Shown here: positions 18,108-27,378 of the stretch, one piece after another | Position numbering within the stretch: position 1 is the first letter of the stretch | Layout: every line of letters starts with the position of its first letter | NCBI GenBank assembly: GCA_019794795.1 | Contig: JAIMFC010000010.1 | Location: forward strand, 1-64,000 | Length of the DNA stretch: 64,000 bases | Direction: 5' to 3' | Source of the DNA: Streptococcus gallolyticus | Lineage (GTDB): Bacteria; Bacillota; Bacilli; Lactobacillales; Streptococcaceae | Program-made: the position numbers and the translations under genes | Notes under the pieces: model-generated | What the model saw: only the letters and a program-made list of their open reading frames with translations | Told to the model about the DNA's origin: nothing | Databases searched by the model: none

Positions 18108-20453
18108 CTATAGTGAGTGTTCTACCCGTGCTATAATATCATCTTGTATTTGCTTGTTCAAATCTACAAAGAAAGCACTGTATCCAGCAACACGAACCAA
18201 TAAGCCCGAGTATTTTTCTGGATGTTTTTGTGCTTCTAGCAACGTTGCTTTTGATTGCACATTAAACTGCACATGTTGTATTTTTAATTTTGTAAATGCC
18301 ATTAGAAAATCAGCAAATTTATTCAGCCCTTGAACACCAGCTAATGTATTTGGTTGGAATTTCACATTCAATAAACTACCATTTACAGTCAGATAATTAT
18401 CTAATTTACTAACCGATTTCAGGACTGCAGTAGGTCCTAGATGATCTCTACCAACCATCGGTGACAAGCCACCATCCGCTAATTGCTCTTTGGCTTTCCG
18501 ACCGTCCGGAGTTGCTCCAACTGCCTCACCAAGTGGAATATGGGCTGAAACAGTATAGGCTCCTGGAATAAACTGACCTCCACGAACATTGGTATACTTT
18601 TCTAATTCTTTGGCATAATGTCGGAATAATTTCACAGCAATTTCATCAACTTCATCATTATCATTTCCATATTTTTCAAAATCTTGAATGACATGTTTTT
18701 GCAAGGCAGCAAATTCACCTTCATAATCTGCTTCCAAAGCGCTCACCAGTTCTGCAAATGTCATTTCTTTATTTTCAAAAATCATCTTTTTGATAACATA
18801 CATAGAGTCACTGAGATTGGCTTCACCAATTCCTTGTACTCCTGAGAAATTGTATCTTGCCCCACCCTCGGTCACATCTCTGCCATTCTTTACACAATCT
18901 TGAATTAATACAGATAAAAATGGGGTAGGCGCATAGTGGCGGTGTCCTAAATCAACAATATTAGAACCTTCTACAACTAACTTTACGTAGTAGTCAATTT
19001 TATCGTGAATATCATTCCACAAGTCTTCGTAAGACACATCTTCTTTATCCCGAAGGTTGTACATGCTTAACTCCATAATTCGCAAGAGGTTAAATAAGGC
19101 AATATCATGGAGTCCATAGGTTCTACCCGGAATGGATGTCTCTACACAACCAACTGTTGCATAATCTCTTGCATCATCCAAACTAACACCCTTACTTAAA
19201 AAAGCTGGTACACATACTTCATCGTTAAATAACTGAGGAATCCCTGTCCCCAATCGAATTGTTTCACACGTTTTTAATAAAAATTTTCTTGGAATCAACT
19301 CATTCATCCGAACGGACAAGTTAGGTTGAGGCAATAAAATTTCATGATAAATCTCTAACATGATGTAGGACAGTGGGTTGACAGAAGCATGTCCATATTC
19401 ATCTAAACCACCTAATGCTACAGTATAACCTGTTGGAAAACCTGCAAAACATTTTGCACTACTTTGACTTCTCAACAGCACTACATCATTGGTTTTAATA
19501 TAAAAATCTCCTAAAACTTCATAGAGAAATTCTTCCGCCTGTCCGCCTTCCAATGACAACTGATAAAACGGATACAAATACTGGTCCATTCTCCCCAAGG
19601 ATAGCGATGAGGCATTAGATTCGTACTGGCCAACAATACTGGTCATCCAAAGTAATTGTAAAGCTTCGTAGAAATCTGCTGGTTTCTCAGTTGTCAAGCG
19701 GTGACACATATCAGAAATCTTCATTAACTCTGCAGCCCGAACCTGTTCCGTATCAGCTGCCATTTTCGATGCTAAATTTGCATAGCGAACAAAATGTCGC
19801 TGCATAGCTTGGAAAATAATGAACCCTGCCTTATAAAAAGCATTAGCGGGATTTTCAGCTATTTTTTCAGATAAGTCATCAAGATAGTACTGCAATCCAT
19901 TATTCAATATGGAAGGAAAATCCATGATGATATGTCCCTGGCCTTTATCTGTTTGATTGAGCTTGAATACTTCATCTTTCATAGCTTGCTTTACTTCATC
20001 AGTTAGCTCACTATTAATAAAATCCTTCATTGAACGATTTTCCCAATATGGATAAAGTTCTTCTTTGTAAATTTTTTTATCAGCTTCAGTAAAAACAAAT
20101 TGATCTTGTGGGCGTGTAGCAATCGTATCAATCTCTTTCATTATCCAATAAGGATCCATCTCTGGAGATAAAATCCCTGAACGAGGAAGTACAGTACGAT
20201 TTCCAACTAGTAATTCTCCCTCACGAATGCTAATATTTACATTATCTAAGATATGAGCAGTAGCTTTTGCCCGTCTGATAATGACAGGTTCTCCTTCAGT
20301 TTCCTTATAACTTTCAGTATAAAGAAGAGCACGTTCTAGAGATATCTGCCGTTCTTCCTTAAATAGATTGTTCTTCATGTTTTGAATTCTAGGATTTCCA
20401 TTTAGAACAACATTGGCAATATTTTTATTTGAATCAATTTTTCCAATTGTCAT
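18108..20453 (-). CDS. Glycyl radical enzyme, YbiW/PflD-like (probable anhydrohexitol-phosphate lyase)
   Basis: 781 residues. The glycyl-radical motif RVAGYSAF near the C terminus puts the radical at G757; the active-site cysteine is C436 in 'VGCVETS'. It has the single GCVE-type Cys of dehydratase/lyase members, not the adjacent CC pair of pyruvate formate-lyase, so it is not a true PFL. E. coli YbiW and PflD, encoded with a PTS and near FSA genes, open 1,5-anhydroglucitol- or anhydromannitol-6-phosphate to 1-deoxyfructose-6-phosphate. The same gene set here suggests that role (inference). I start at 20453, which has AAAGGA upstream; an ATG at 20486 has none. Oxygen-sensitive enzyme, expected to work anaerobically. 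Confidence 0.88.
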   Translation of the reverse strand: MTIGKIDSNKNIANVVLNGNPRIQNMKNNLFKEERQISLERALLYTESYKETEGEPVIIRRAKATAHILDNVNISIREGELLVGNRTVLPRSGILSPEMDPYWIMKEIDTIATRPQDQFVFTEADKKIYKEELYPYWENRSMKDFINSELTDEVKQAMKDEVFKLNQTDKGQGHIIMDFPSILNNGLQYYLDDLSEKIAENPANAFYKAGFIIFQAMQRHFVRYANLASKMAADTEQVRAAELMKISDMCHRLTTEKPADFYEALQLLWMTSIVGQYESNASSLSLGRMDQYLYPFYQLSLEGGQAEEFLYEVLGDFYIKTNDVVLLRSQSSAKCFAGFPTGYTVALGGLDEYGHASVNPLSYIMLEIYHEILLPQPNLSVRMNELIPRKFLLKTCETIRLGTGIPQLFNDEVCVPAFLSKGVSLDDARDYATVGCVETSIPGRTYGLHDIALFNLLRIMELSMYNLRDKEDVSYEDLWNDIHDKIDYYVKLVVEGSNIVDLGHRHYAPTPFLSVLIQDCVKNGRDVTEGGARYNFSGVQGIGEANLSDSMYVIKKMIFENKEMTFAELVSALEADYEGEFAALQKHVIQDFEKYGNDNDEVDEIAVKLFRHYAKELEKYTNVRGGQFIPGAYTVSAHIPLGEAVGATPDGRKAKEQLADGGLSPMVGRDHLGPTAVLKSVSKLDNYLTVNGSLLNVKFQPNTLAGVQGLNKFADFLMAFTKLKIQHVQFNVQSKATLLEAQKHPEKYSGLLVRVAGYSAFFVDLNKQIQDDIIARVEHSL

Positions 20454-20494
20454 CTCTTTTTCCTTTCTAGAGATGGTATCCAACATTATGTATG

Positions 20495-21586
20495 TTATAG
20501 GATTTCTAAGTCAAAATCAATACCATCCAGTTGAATGTCTTCTGTACTAACTTCTTCGTTTGCTGTCTTTTTCAACAAAATAACTACAGTAGCTGTCACA
20601 ACTGTTCCAATAAGGCTTGCAATAATATAAACTAATGGCTTAGAAGCTACTGGTGCAACAATCCAGCCACCCCAAGGTGCAGGATTCCCAGCTCCCATAA
20701 CAATAGCCAATGCTGCACCGATTGAGCTACCAATAATATTAGCAGGAATACAGCGAATAGGATCGGCAGCAGCAAATGGAATTGCTCCTTCTGTAATACC
20801 AACCAAGCCCATTACAATAGCTGCTTTACCTGAAGTTTGTTCTTCTGATGTAAATTTTTTAGGGGCTAAAAATGTTGCTAAGCCCATACCGAGTGGTGGA
20901 ATACAGATTGCAACACCAATTGCTGCCATAATGGCCAATGCTGTCGCACTTGGCATACCTGTATCAGGATTAATTGTTCCCACCATAGCTGATCCAAAAC
21001 CAAAAGCCACCTTGTTAATAGGTCCCCCCATATCTGAAGCAATCATAGCTCCCAATACCAGTCCAAGTAAGATCATATTTCCTGTTCCAAGTGATTCTAG
21101 CCAACTTGTCATACTTGTCATAGCAAGAGCAATAGGTTTACCAATTACCCAAAACATCAGTCCACCGACAACTAAGGTTCCTACAAGAGGAATCACAAAA
21201 ATCGGCATCAAGGAACGGAATATAGTAGGAACTTTAATTTTTTTCAAATAATAGACGACGATACCTGCAAGAAGTCCTGAGAAAATACCACCTAAGAAAC
21301 CTGCGCCAATATTACTAGCAATCATCCCTCCAATAATCCCTGGTGCAAGCCCTGCACGATCTGCCATAGAAAATGCAATAAATCCTGATAAAATAGGAAC
21401 CATTAAGCCTAGACCAGCGATACCAATCTGGGCAATATCAGCTAAATATCCTGAATTGGGTACTGCTGCCTTACCTGTCACCAGTACACTCAGAGCCAGA
21501 AGAACACCACCAGCCACAACAAATGGAATCATATAAGAAACACCTGTCATCAAACTCTTACGAGTATCTTTTAGTAGGTTCATCAT
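20495..21586 (-). CDS. PTS fructose-family EIIC component
   Basis: 363 residues, about nine to ten membrane segments, of the Fru-type EIIC family. 'GVSYMIPFVVAGGVLLAL', 'SDMGGPINKVAFGFG' and 'ITEGAIPFAAADP' are conserved EIIC-Fru motifs; the last includes the catalytic Glu region. It imports the sugar or sugar alcohol while EIIB phosphorylates it. It matches the FrwC type that accompanies PflD in E. coli. Between EIIB and the glycyl radical enzyme in one operon. Confidence 0.9.
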   Translation of the reverse strand: MMNLLKDTRKSLMTGVSYMIPFVVAGGVLLALSVLVTGKAAVPNSGYLADIAQIGIAGLGLMVPILSGFIAFSMADRAGLAPGIIGGMIASNIGAGFLGGIFSGLLAGIVVYYLKKIKVPTIFRSLMPIFVIPLVGTLVVGGLMFWVIGKPIALAMTSMTSWLESLGTGNMILLGLVLGAMIASDMGGPINKVAFGFGSAMVGTINPDTGMPSATALAIMAAIGVAICIPPLGMGLATFLAPKKFTSEEQTSGKAAIVMGLVGITEGAIPFAAADPIRCIPANIIGSSIGAALAIVMGAGNPAPWGGWIVAPVASKPLVYIIASLIGTVVTATVVILLKKTANEEVSTEDIQLDGIDFDLEIL

Positions 21587-21600
21587 TTTCAGTTCCTCCT

Positions 21601-21912
21601 TTATTTTCCTAATTTTTCTTGTAATTTTTTACAAACTGCATCTGCTTTTTTTATGCAGTCCCCTGCACTTAATCTCACAACTGGTTTCCCTTTAAACCGA
21701 CCTTCATTTTTAATACCGATATCATTTGTAAGAATAACAGCATCTGCGGAGGCAATTTGATCTGAAGTTAATTCATTTTCAATACCAATTGAACCTTGTG
21801 TTTCAACATGAATCTCAATTCCTAATTTCTTTGCTGCAACTTCCAAACTTTCAGCAGCAAGATAGGTATGGGCTACCCCTGAAGGGCATGCTGTTACGGC
21901 GACTAGTTTCAT
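21601..21912 (-). CDS. PTS fructose-family EIIB component
   Basis: 103 residues. The phospho-acceptor is C9 in 'ACPSGVAHT', the Fru-type EIIB active site. It passes phosphate from EIIA to the incoming substrate at EIIC. Separate single-domain gene, as in FrwB of E. coli. Confidence 0.92.
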   Translation of the reverse strand: MKLVAVTACPSGVAHTYLAAESLEVAAKKLGIEIHVETQGSIGIENELTSDQIASADAVILTNDIGIKNEGRFKGKPVVRLSAGDCIKKADAVCKKLQEKLGK

Positions 21913-21931
21913 AATATTTCTCCTTTTCTAA

Positions 21932-22396
21932 TTATGAAATGATATTTTGTAAGCTATCGTTAATGAGAGAGACAATCTGCTGATCATCTACTGAAGTTTT
22001 TAATAACTCTCTAAAATCTTCATGAATTAATTTCCGAGATAAAGCAGCAATAATTTTTAAGTGTTCATCTCCTGCACAAGAATCTGGAACTGCTAACAGG
22101 AAAATCATACTAACAGGTTCGTCATCCAAGCTTTCCCAATCCAGGGAGTGATCCACTCTACCAAAAGCCACCGAGCATTGCTTCACTGCATTTGTTTTTC
22201 CATGAGGAATTGCAATTCCAAACCCAATACCTGTAGATGTTAAACTTTCTCGCTCTAAAACACTTTGATAATAAGTATCAAAATCTTTTATTCTTCCTTC
22301 AAGATAAATTTTTTCTGCGAGTTGGCAAATTATACTTTCTTTAGTTTCTCCTTCCAGATGAAGGTCAACCATTTTATTTGTTGTTATAGAATACAT
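21932..22396 (-). CDS. PTS fructose-family EIIA component
   Basis: 154 residues of the EIIA-Fru/Mtl fold. The phosphorylated histidine is H65 in 'GIAIPHGKT'. It receives phosphate from HPr. First structural gene of the module, with TATAAT about 35 bp upstream of the ATG. Confidence 0.92.
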   Translation of the reverse strand: MYSITTNKMVDLHLEGETKESIICQLAEKIYLEGRIKDFDTYYQSVLERESLTSTGIGFGIAIPHGKTNAVKQCSVAFGRVDHSLDWESLDDEPVSMIFLLAVPDSCAGDEHLKIIAALSRKLIHEDFRELLKTSVDDQQIVSLINDSLQNIIS

Positions 22397-22430
22397 TATC
22401 TCTCTCCTTTTACTTCACATTTGTAACTCC

Positions 22431-22436
22431 ATTATA
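22431..22436 (-). promoter_or_regulatory. -10 box of the PTS/glycyl-radical operon
   Basis: TATAAT reading toward EIIA; no good -35 hexamer, which would fit an activator-dependent promoter. Confidence 0.5.
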
Positions 22437-22486
22437 CGAAAAGATTTTGTACTGCTCTATATTTTTTGAATATCGATCTTCCAAAA

Positions 22487-22500
22487 AGAAAGCGATTTCA
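22487..22500. promoter_or_regulatory. cre-like CcpA site upstream of the PTS/glycyl-radical operon
   Basis: AGAAAGCGATTTCA matches the cre consensus TGWAANCGNTNWCA at all but the first base. It lies about 55-65 bp upstream of the -10 box. Confidence 0.45.
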
Positions 22501-22552
22501 TTATTCTTATGCGATTTCTCTAACCATTTACCCAGTGCACGATAACTGTTAA

Positions 22553-22568
22553 TTGCACAATTGTGCAA
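22553..22568. promoter_or_regulatory. 16-bp perfect palindrome, candidate operator of the SorC-type regulator
   Basis: TTGCACAATTGTGCAA is a perfect palindrome in the 193-bp gap between the regulator gene and EIIA. SorC/CggR-type proteins bind such sites near their target promoters. A half site, GTGCA, also lies at about 22536. Confidence 0.5.
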
Positions 22569-22589
22569 AAAAAGAACAAAATAACCAGA

Positions 22590-23561
22590 TTAGTTACTTT
22601 GCTCCATTTGTATATTATCTAATTTTAGAATTCCCATTAAAGTATCCTGATCAGTAATCAAGGTATTTATATAGGACCTCTTTATCAATGCCCGAATTGC
22701 TCTTACTTTGGCATTTCCTCTTGCTATTGCTACCGTTTTAGGAATAGTAGATAATTGATCCAAAGACAATCCGATTGTTCGATTATCTACCCCCCCTTTT
22801 AGTATCTTACCATCTTGGTTGAAAAATCGACAACAGCAATCTCCGACCGCCTCTCCTAATTTTAATTCCTTATAATCATTTTGGTCTATTAGATCGCGCC
22901 ACTGACTTTTTTTGTAACTTAAGGCTCCTCCAACTCCCAAGATAACCATATCCAAATGCTTCCAATTCTCTTTCAACTCTTGAAAATATTTAGAATTAAA
23001 AATTCCCTTTGCCAGTTCTTCACTCTCTTGAACAACTGTGGCATTTACAAAAATACTCTTCCCGTGAAATTTCTTTGCCATATCATAAACTAAAGTATTA
23101 ATATGGTATCTAGAATTACTTCTACTCGGACCTCCAACTATGGGAACAAAAGTAGAGTTTTCAAGATATTTTGGTTCGATATAGCTGATAGACTTGCCTA
23201 TACTAGCCCCCCATGCCAATCCAATAGTATCACCATCCTGAATATTTTTACGTATCCACTGGGCAGCTACTTTTGATAACTGCTCCTCTTTTTCTGTTTC
23301 AGAATCTTCAGGGTGAGATTGAACAATCTCAATATGATCTAAGCCATATCTTTCTTGAAATAGTGTTTCAAGTTTTAAAATTTCCGGATTAAAATCTTGA
23401 ATTTTAATCTGAACAATCCCATCCTTTTTAGCTTGAGTAAGCATTCTGCTAATGGTCGTTCGATAGATTCCTAAATGCTTAGATATCTGATCTTGGCTCC
23501 AGCCTTCAATATAGTAAAGGTAAGCAACCTTGGCAAGTTCTTGTCTTTTTACTCTGTTCAT
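22590..23561 (-). CDS. SorC-family sugar-sensing transcriptional regulator
   Basis: 323 residues. N-terminal helix-turn-helix (about 18-45, 'WSQDQISKHLGIYRTTISRM') followed by the SorC/DeoR-type sugar-phosphate-binding domain with 'DGDTIGLAWGASIGKSI', 'FVPIVGGPS', 'GGVDNRTIGL' and 'AIARGNAKVRAIRALI'. Members sense a phosphorylated pathway intermediate. Its start lies only 14 bp after the thrB stop, so it may be read through from hom-thrB. It very likely controls the PTS/glycyl-radical operon downstream. Confidence 0.88.
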   Translation of the reverse strand: MNRVKRQELAKVAYLYYIEGWSQDQISKHLGIYRTTISRMLTQAKKDGIVQIKIQDFNPEILKLETLFQERYGLDHIEIVQSHPEDSETEKEEQLSKVAAQWIRKNIQDGDTIGLAWGASIGKSISYIEPKYLENSTFVPIVGGPSRSNSRYHINTLVYDMAKKFHGKSIFVNATVVQESEELAKGIFNSKYFQELKENWKHLDMVILGVGGALSYKKSQWRDLIDQNDYKELKLGEAVGDCCCRFFNQDGKILKGGVDNRTIGLSLDQLSTIPKTVAIARGNAKVRAIRALIKRSYINTLITDQDTLMGILKLDNIQMEQSN

Positions 23562-23575
23562 TTTATGAACATTCC

Positions 23576-24439
23576 TTATCCCTCCACCACAATTCCACGG
23601 GTATCTACTAGAAGTTGGCAGATTTTTCCGTCAAAATTCTCAGAGGAGATGTGGGCAATGATTTGGTCTACTTTTTCCAGTGGAGCCAAGACCATAACTG
23701 TCGGGCCCGCACCTGATAGATAGGTAGCGTAGGCACCATTTTGACGACCAATGGTTTTAATCGTGTGGAATTCCTTGACTAATTTTTGTCGGAACTGTTC
23801 ATGGAACATGTCTGACTCGATCGCCTTGCCTGCCGTCACCATATCCCCTTTCAACAAAGCCGCTACTGCAACATTGGCGATGGCACTTGCTGCAATAGCT
23901 TTTTTATAGGAAAGTTGATTTGGCAAAACGTTGCGACTATCACTGGTGCGAAGTTGGTAATCTGGAATAAAAGCGACAAAGGCTGTCTCAGGAAAATCTA
24001 CCACAACTGCATTGATTTTCTTGTCAACACAGGAAGCGACGACCATATTTCCAAAAATAGCTGGTGCAACATTATCAGGATGCCCTTCTATCTTAGTCGC
24101 AATTTCCAACTTTTCTTGATTGGTTAGATGAAGTTGCCCCAGTTGATTGGCCAATTCAATCCCTGCTACAATAACAGAACTCGATGATCCTAAACCACGC
24201 GCCAAGGGAATATCGCTCATCATTTTCACTCGATGAGGCTGCAAATCTGCCTTAACTGCCAAAGCTGTCTTAATGAGCAGATTATACTTATCGGTCGGCA
24301 CATATTCCAAATCATGCTCCACAAACCAGTCTTCACGTTCTTCCAAAATTTCAATTGTTAGATACTTGGAAAGGGCCACGCCGATTGAGTCAAACCCCGG
24401 TCCGATATTGGCAGATGTTGCCGGTACAGTAATTTTCAT
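23576..24439 (-). CDS. thrB: Homoserine kinase
   Basis: 287 residues. GHMP kinase that phosphorylates homoserine with ATP in threonine synthesis. The ATP loop '[16 protein letters not shown]' (about 82-97), the substrate motif '[16 protein letters not shown]' near the N terminus and '[12 protein letters not shown]' are intact. It follows hom with a one-base gap. The last 30 codons are duplicated at 16493-16587, and this copy is joined to the inserted module. Confidence 0.95.
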   Translation of the reverse strand: MKITVPATSANIGPGFDSIGVALSKYLTIEILEEREDWFVEHDLEYVPTDKYNLLIKTALAVKADLQPHRVKMMSDIPLARGLGSSSSVIVAGIELANQLGQLHLTNQEKLEIATKIEGHPDNVAPAIFGNMVVASCVDKKINAVVVDFPETAFVAFIPDYQLRTSDSRNVLPNQLSYKKAIAASAIANVAVAALLKGDMVTAGKAIESDMFHEQFRQKLVKEFHTIKTIGRQNGAYATYLSGAGPTVMVLAPLEKVDQIIAHISSENFDGKICQLLVDTRGIVVEG

Positions 24440-24440
24440 A

Positions 24441-25727
24441 CTATTCTCCCAACACTTTGAAGATATTTCCCACTTGGAAATCTACTACTACATTCAATTT
24501 TTCCGTAACATTTTCCAGTTGAGTCTTGCTCATCTCATGGGTCACTATGACAAGACGAGCCTGTTTGCCGTCAGATGCTTGTTGCAAGATTTGCTTGAAA
24601 GAAATAGCTTCGCTATTGAAAATTTCAGCCAAACGAAGCATTTTCCCGTTTTCATCTGGTGTAATGATAGAGAAATAATACTCGCTCTTGACGTCTTCCT
24701 TGTCTGCCAAGACAAGTGGACGACTAAATTCATTAAAGGCTTTCCCCACATTGTCCTCTTTCAGACGACGCACAATACGAATCAGGTCAGCCATTACACT
24801 GGTAGCTGTTGGTTTTTGTCCTGCACCCGGTCCGTAAAACATAGACTGACCAATACCAATTGACTCAACAAAGACAGCATTCATCACACCATTGACACTT
24901 GCAAGCGGATGATTTTTGGGTAAGAAGGTTGGAGAAACTTCCGCAGAGACACCTGATGCTGTTTCTTGTACATCCCCCACCAGCTTGATGACATAGCCCA
25001 ACTCTTGAGCAACTGCAACGTCTTCTGGAGTAATAGTTGAAATCCCTTTATGAGCGACATGGTCAAAATCAATGGTCATACCAAAAGCGAACTGACTCAA
25101 AATCACAGCCTTATAAGCCGCATCAATTCCCTCAACGTCATTTGTCGGGTCAGACTCAGCATATCCCAATTCTTGTGCTGTTTTCAGAGCTTCATCATAG
25201 GTCCAGCCTTCATCTACCATTTTAGTCATCATAAAGTTCGATGTTCCATTCAAGACACCAAGAACGCGCGTAATCTTGTCAGAAGCAAATGAATTTGCCA
25301 AGGTACGTAAAATTGGAATTCCACCAGCTACTGCAGCTTCATAATAAAGGGCAACGCCATTATTTTTAGCAATCATTCGCAGTTCTGAACCGTGTACAGC
25401 AAGCAAGTCTTTATTAGCAGTTACGACATGTTTTCCAGCTTCCAAAGCACGGGTAATAAACGTTTTGGCTGGCTCAATGCGCCCCATGAGTTCCACTACA
25501 ATTTGAACCGTTTCATCTGATAAAATCTCATCCACATTGGTCACAAAATTGTAATCATGCCCTGCTGCTTGAAGCCGCTCTTTTTCAGCATCATCACGGA
25601 TCAAGACTTTAGAGATAACGATCTCATCTTGTGCTGCTTGCTTGACTTTTTCTGTATTTTCTTTCAAAAGGAAGGGGATACCACTAGCCACCGTTCCAAA
25701 ACCCAATAAGGCGATATTAACAACCAT
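24441..25727 (-). CDS. hom: Homoserine dehydrogenase
   Basis: 428 residues. NAD(P)-dependent reduction of aspartate semialdehyde to homoserine. '[10 protein letters not shown]' is the dinucleotide loop; '[11 protein letters not shown]' and '[19 protein letters not shown]' are catalytic-domain motifs with the conserved Glu, Asp and Lys. A C-terminal ACT domain (about 350-425) suggests feedback control by threonine. Forms an operon with thrB. Confidence 0.95.
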   Translation of the reverse strand: MVVNIALLGFGTVASGIPFLLKENTEKVKQAAQDEIVISKVLIRDDAEKERLQAAGHDYNFVTNVDEILSDETVQIVVELMGRIEPAKTFITRALEAGKHVVTANKDLLAVHGSELRMIAKNNGVALYYEAAVAGGIPILRTLANSFASDKITRVLGVLNGTSNFMMTKMVDEGWTYDEALKTAQELGYAESDPTNDVEGIDAAYKAVILSQFAFGMTIDFDHVAHKGISTITPEDVAVAQELGYVIKLVGDVQETASGVSAEVSPTFLPKNHPLASVNGVMNAVFVESIGIGQSMFYGPGAGQKPTATSVMADLIRIVRRLKEDNVGKAFNEFSRPLVLADKEDVKSEYYFSIITPDENGKMLRLAEIFNSEAISFKQILQQASDGKQARLVIVTHEMSKTQLENVTEKLNVVVDFQVGNIFKVLGE

Positions 25728-25759
25728 ATAAATTCCTCTTCGATTTCTATATTTTGAAC

Positions 25760-25765
25760 ATTATA
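25760..25765 (-). promoter_or_regulatory. -10 box of hom-thrB
   Basis: TATAAT preceded by GG, 33 bp upstream of the hom ATG; divergent from the deacetylase promoter at 25802. Confidence 0.55.
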
Positions 25766-25801
25766 CCAAATTTTCTGATAATTTACTACTGATTTTTTTG
25801 T

Positions 25802-25807
25802 TATAAT
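25802..25807 (+). promoter_or_regulatory. -10 box of the deacetylase gene
   Basis: TATAAT 27 bp before the ATG at 25834, with ribosome site AAGGAG in between. Confidence 0.5.
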
Positions 25808-25833
25808 AAAAGGAAAAAGACAAGGAGAAGCCA

Positions 25834-26796
25834 ATGGCTACTAGACAAAATCGCTCTGCTCAACGAAAAGAAATCAAACGAAAACAACGCCGAAACGCTA
25901 TTGCAATGCTGACGACTCTTCTCATCCTCGTTTTGGCAATTTTTCTTGTCATCAAGACAGACGCTATTTCCAAGCTATTTCCCTCTCAAGAGGTAAGCTC
26001 AAGCAAGCTAAGTTCTACTGCTACATCATCTGGCTCAAAAGCTGAAGCAGTGAACAATTCAACGCAAGCTAGTTCGACCACTTCTACTGAAAAACTCACA
26101 TGGGTCAAACAAGAAACGCCTGTCAAAGTACCTATTCTTATGTATCATGCCATCCACATCATGGCTGCAGGTGAGGAAGCCAATGCCAATTTGATTGTAG
26201 ATCCTACAACATTTGAAAGCCACCTGCAAGCCTTGCAAAATGCAGGCTATTATACACTTTCTCCCGAGGAAGCCTACAAGGTATTGACGGAAAACGTCTT
26301 ACCTGAAGGAAAAAAAGTGATTTGGCTAACGTTTGATGATAGCCTTTGGGATTTTTATGACATTGCTTATCCACTTTTGAAAAAATACAATATGAAGGCA
26401 ACCAATAATGTTATTACGGGTACTGTTGGAAATCAAGGAAATTTGACGCTTGATCAAATGAAGGAAATGAAAGCCAACAATATTTCTTTGCAGGGTCACA
26501 CCGTTACTCATCCCGACTTAGAATATTCAAGCCTTGAAAACCAGACAGCTGAACTCCAAGATTCTAAGCAATACTTGGATAGTCAACTAGGTCAAGATAC
26601 CATCGCAGTCGCTTATCCTGCCGGTCGCTACTCTTCCGATACTCTGACTATTGCAGAAAATAGCCACTACAAGCTCGGTGTTACAACCAATGAAGGACTT
26701 GCCTCTGCTGCTGACGGACTGCTTAGCCTCAACCGCGTCCGCATGCTTCCAGTTACAACGGCTGACATATTACTGCAAACTATCGCAGTGGAATAA
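25834..26796 (+). CDS. Membrane-anchored polysaccharide deacetylase (NodB domain)
   Basis: 320 residues: a basic N terminus, one membrane segment (about 21-43), a Ser/Thr-rich linker (about 50-85), then a NodB homology domain (about 100-315). Visible motifs: 'VPILMYHAIH', metal and catalytic 'TFDDS' (usually TFDDG), 'HTVTHPDL' for the H-x3-H metal ligands, and 'YPAGRYS'. It should deacetylate a cell-surface sugar polymer outside the membrane. It is shorter than typical streptococcal PgdA, so I do not assign that name. Confidence 0.88.
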   Translation: MATRQNRSAQRKEIKRKQRRNAIAMLTTLLILVLAIFLVIKTDAISKLFPSQEVSSSKLSSTATSSGSKAEAVNNSTQASSTTSTEKLTWVKQETPVKVPILMYHAIHIMAAGEEANANLIVDPTTFESHLQALQNAGYYTLSPEEAYKVLTENVLPEGKKVIWLTFDDSLWDFYDIAYPLLKKYNMKATNNVITGTVGNQGNLTLDQMKEMKANNISLQGHTVTHPDLEYSSLENQTAELQDSKQYLDSQLGQDTIAVAYPAGRYSSDTLTIAENSHYKLGVTTNEGLASAADGLLSLNRVRMLPVTTADILLQTIAVE

Positions 26797-26802
26797 AAAA
26801 CA

Positions 26803-26826
26803 AAAACCGGCCCTAGAGCTGGTTTT
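26803..26826. terminator. Terminator after the deacetylase gene
   Basis: 9-bp stem (26803-26811 with 26818-26826, one G-T pair), A-rich left and TTTTGTTTT right. It overlaps the end of the DUF1697 pseudogene on the other strand. Confidence 0.75.
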
Positions 26827-27362
26827 GTTTTCTCCTTTCCGCCAATTCTCGCATTTTTTTATAGGTTTTCCCATTGCGAATGGTCAACTGGCGATAGTAG
26901 GTTTGCTTGATGAGCTCTTTAGGATAAGCTGTTTTGAGATAATTTGCTTCATCCACTTTACCCCAGAAAATGGCCTGTTTTCCTATATGGAGTTTTTCAT
27001 TAAAAAGTGCATTTTCTCGAAGGAATCCGCTACTTCTTCCATAGACAATCCTTGCGTTAAAAAGAGAACATCCCGTCTCGCTAAATTCTCTTCCACCAGT
27101 CAGGTAGGACTTCCTCTAAAAACTGCTTAGTCGAAAGTAAGGAAATTGGCAAGGGAAAATCATAATTTTTTTCAAATAAATCTGTCAGTAGCTGCACAAT
27201 ATTTGCTTGGCTTTCCTGCAAGGAAAAAAGTAAATTTCCACTATTGATGTAGGACTCTACATTTGTAAAACCAAGTTCAGCCAATTCTTCCTTCAAAACA
27301 GCCATGGTCACCTTATGTTTTCCTCCCACATTGATCCCTCGAAGGTATAAGATATAATCCAC
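26813..27362 (-). pseudogene. DUF1697-family gene broken by two frameshifts
   Basis: A GTG start at 27362 with AAGGAG upstream opens 'VDYILYLRGINVGGKHKV', the DUF1697 signature, but the frame stops after 'LPDWWKRI' near 27081. The sequence continues in a second frame ('NLARRDVLFLTQGLSMEEV') and then a third ('KLHIGKQAIFWGKVDEANY', 'LTIRNGKTYKKM') to a stop at 26813-26815. Joined, these give the usual ~180-residue family length. The gene is therefore inactive in this strain unless there is a sequencing error. Function of the family is unknown. Confidence 0.85.
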
Positions 27363-27378
27363 TTTCAATCTCCTTACT

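Noticed and set aside
18108..20453. Calling the glycyl radical enzyme pyruvate formate-lyase (pflB)
   Set aside because: It has a single GCVE-type cysteine rather than the CC pair of PFL, and its operon partners (PTS, FSA) point to sugar-alcohol chemistry.
16602..23561. The thrB-bordered module as a prophage or ICE
   Set aside because: No integrase, relaxase, conjugation or phage genes; only metabolic and regulatory genes between the repeats.
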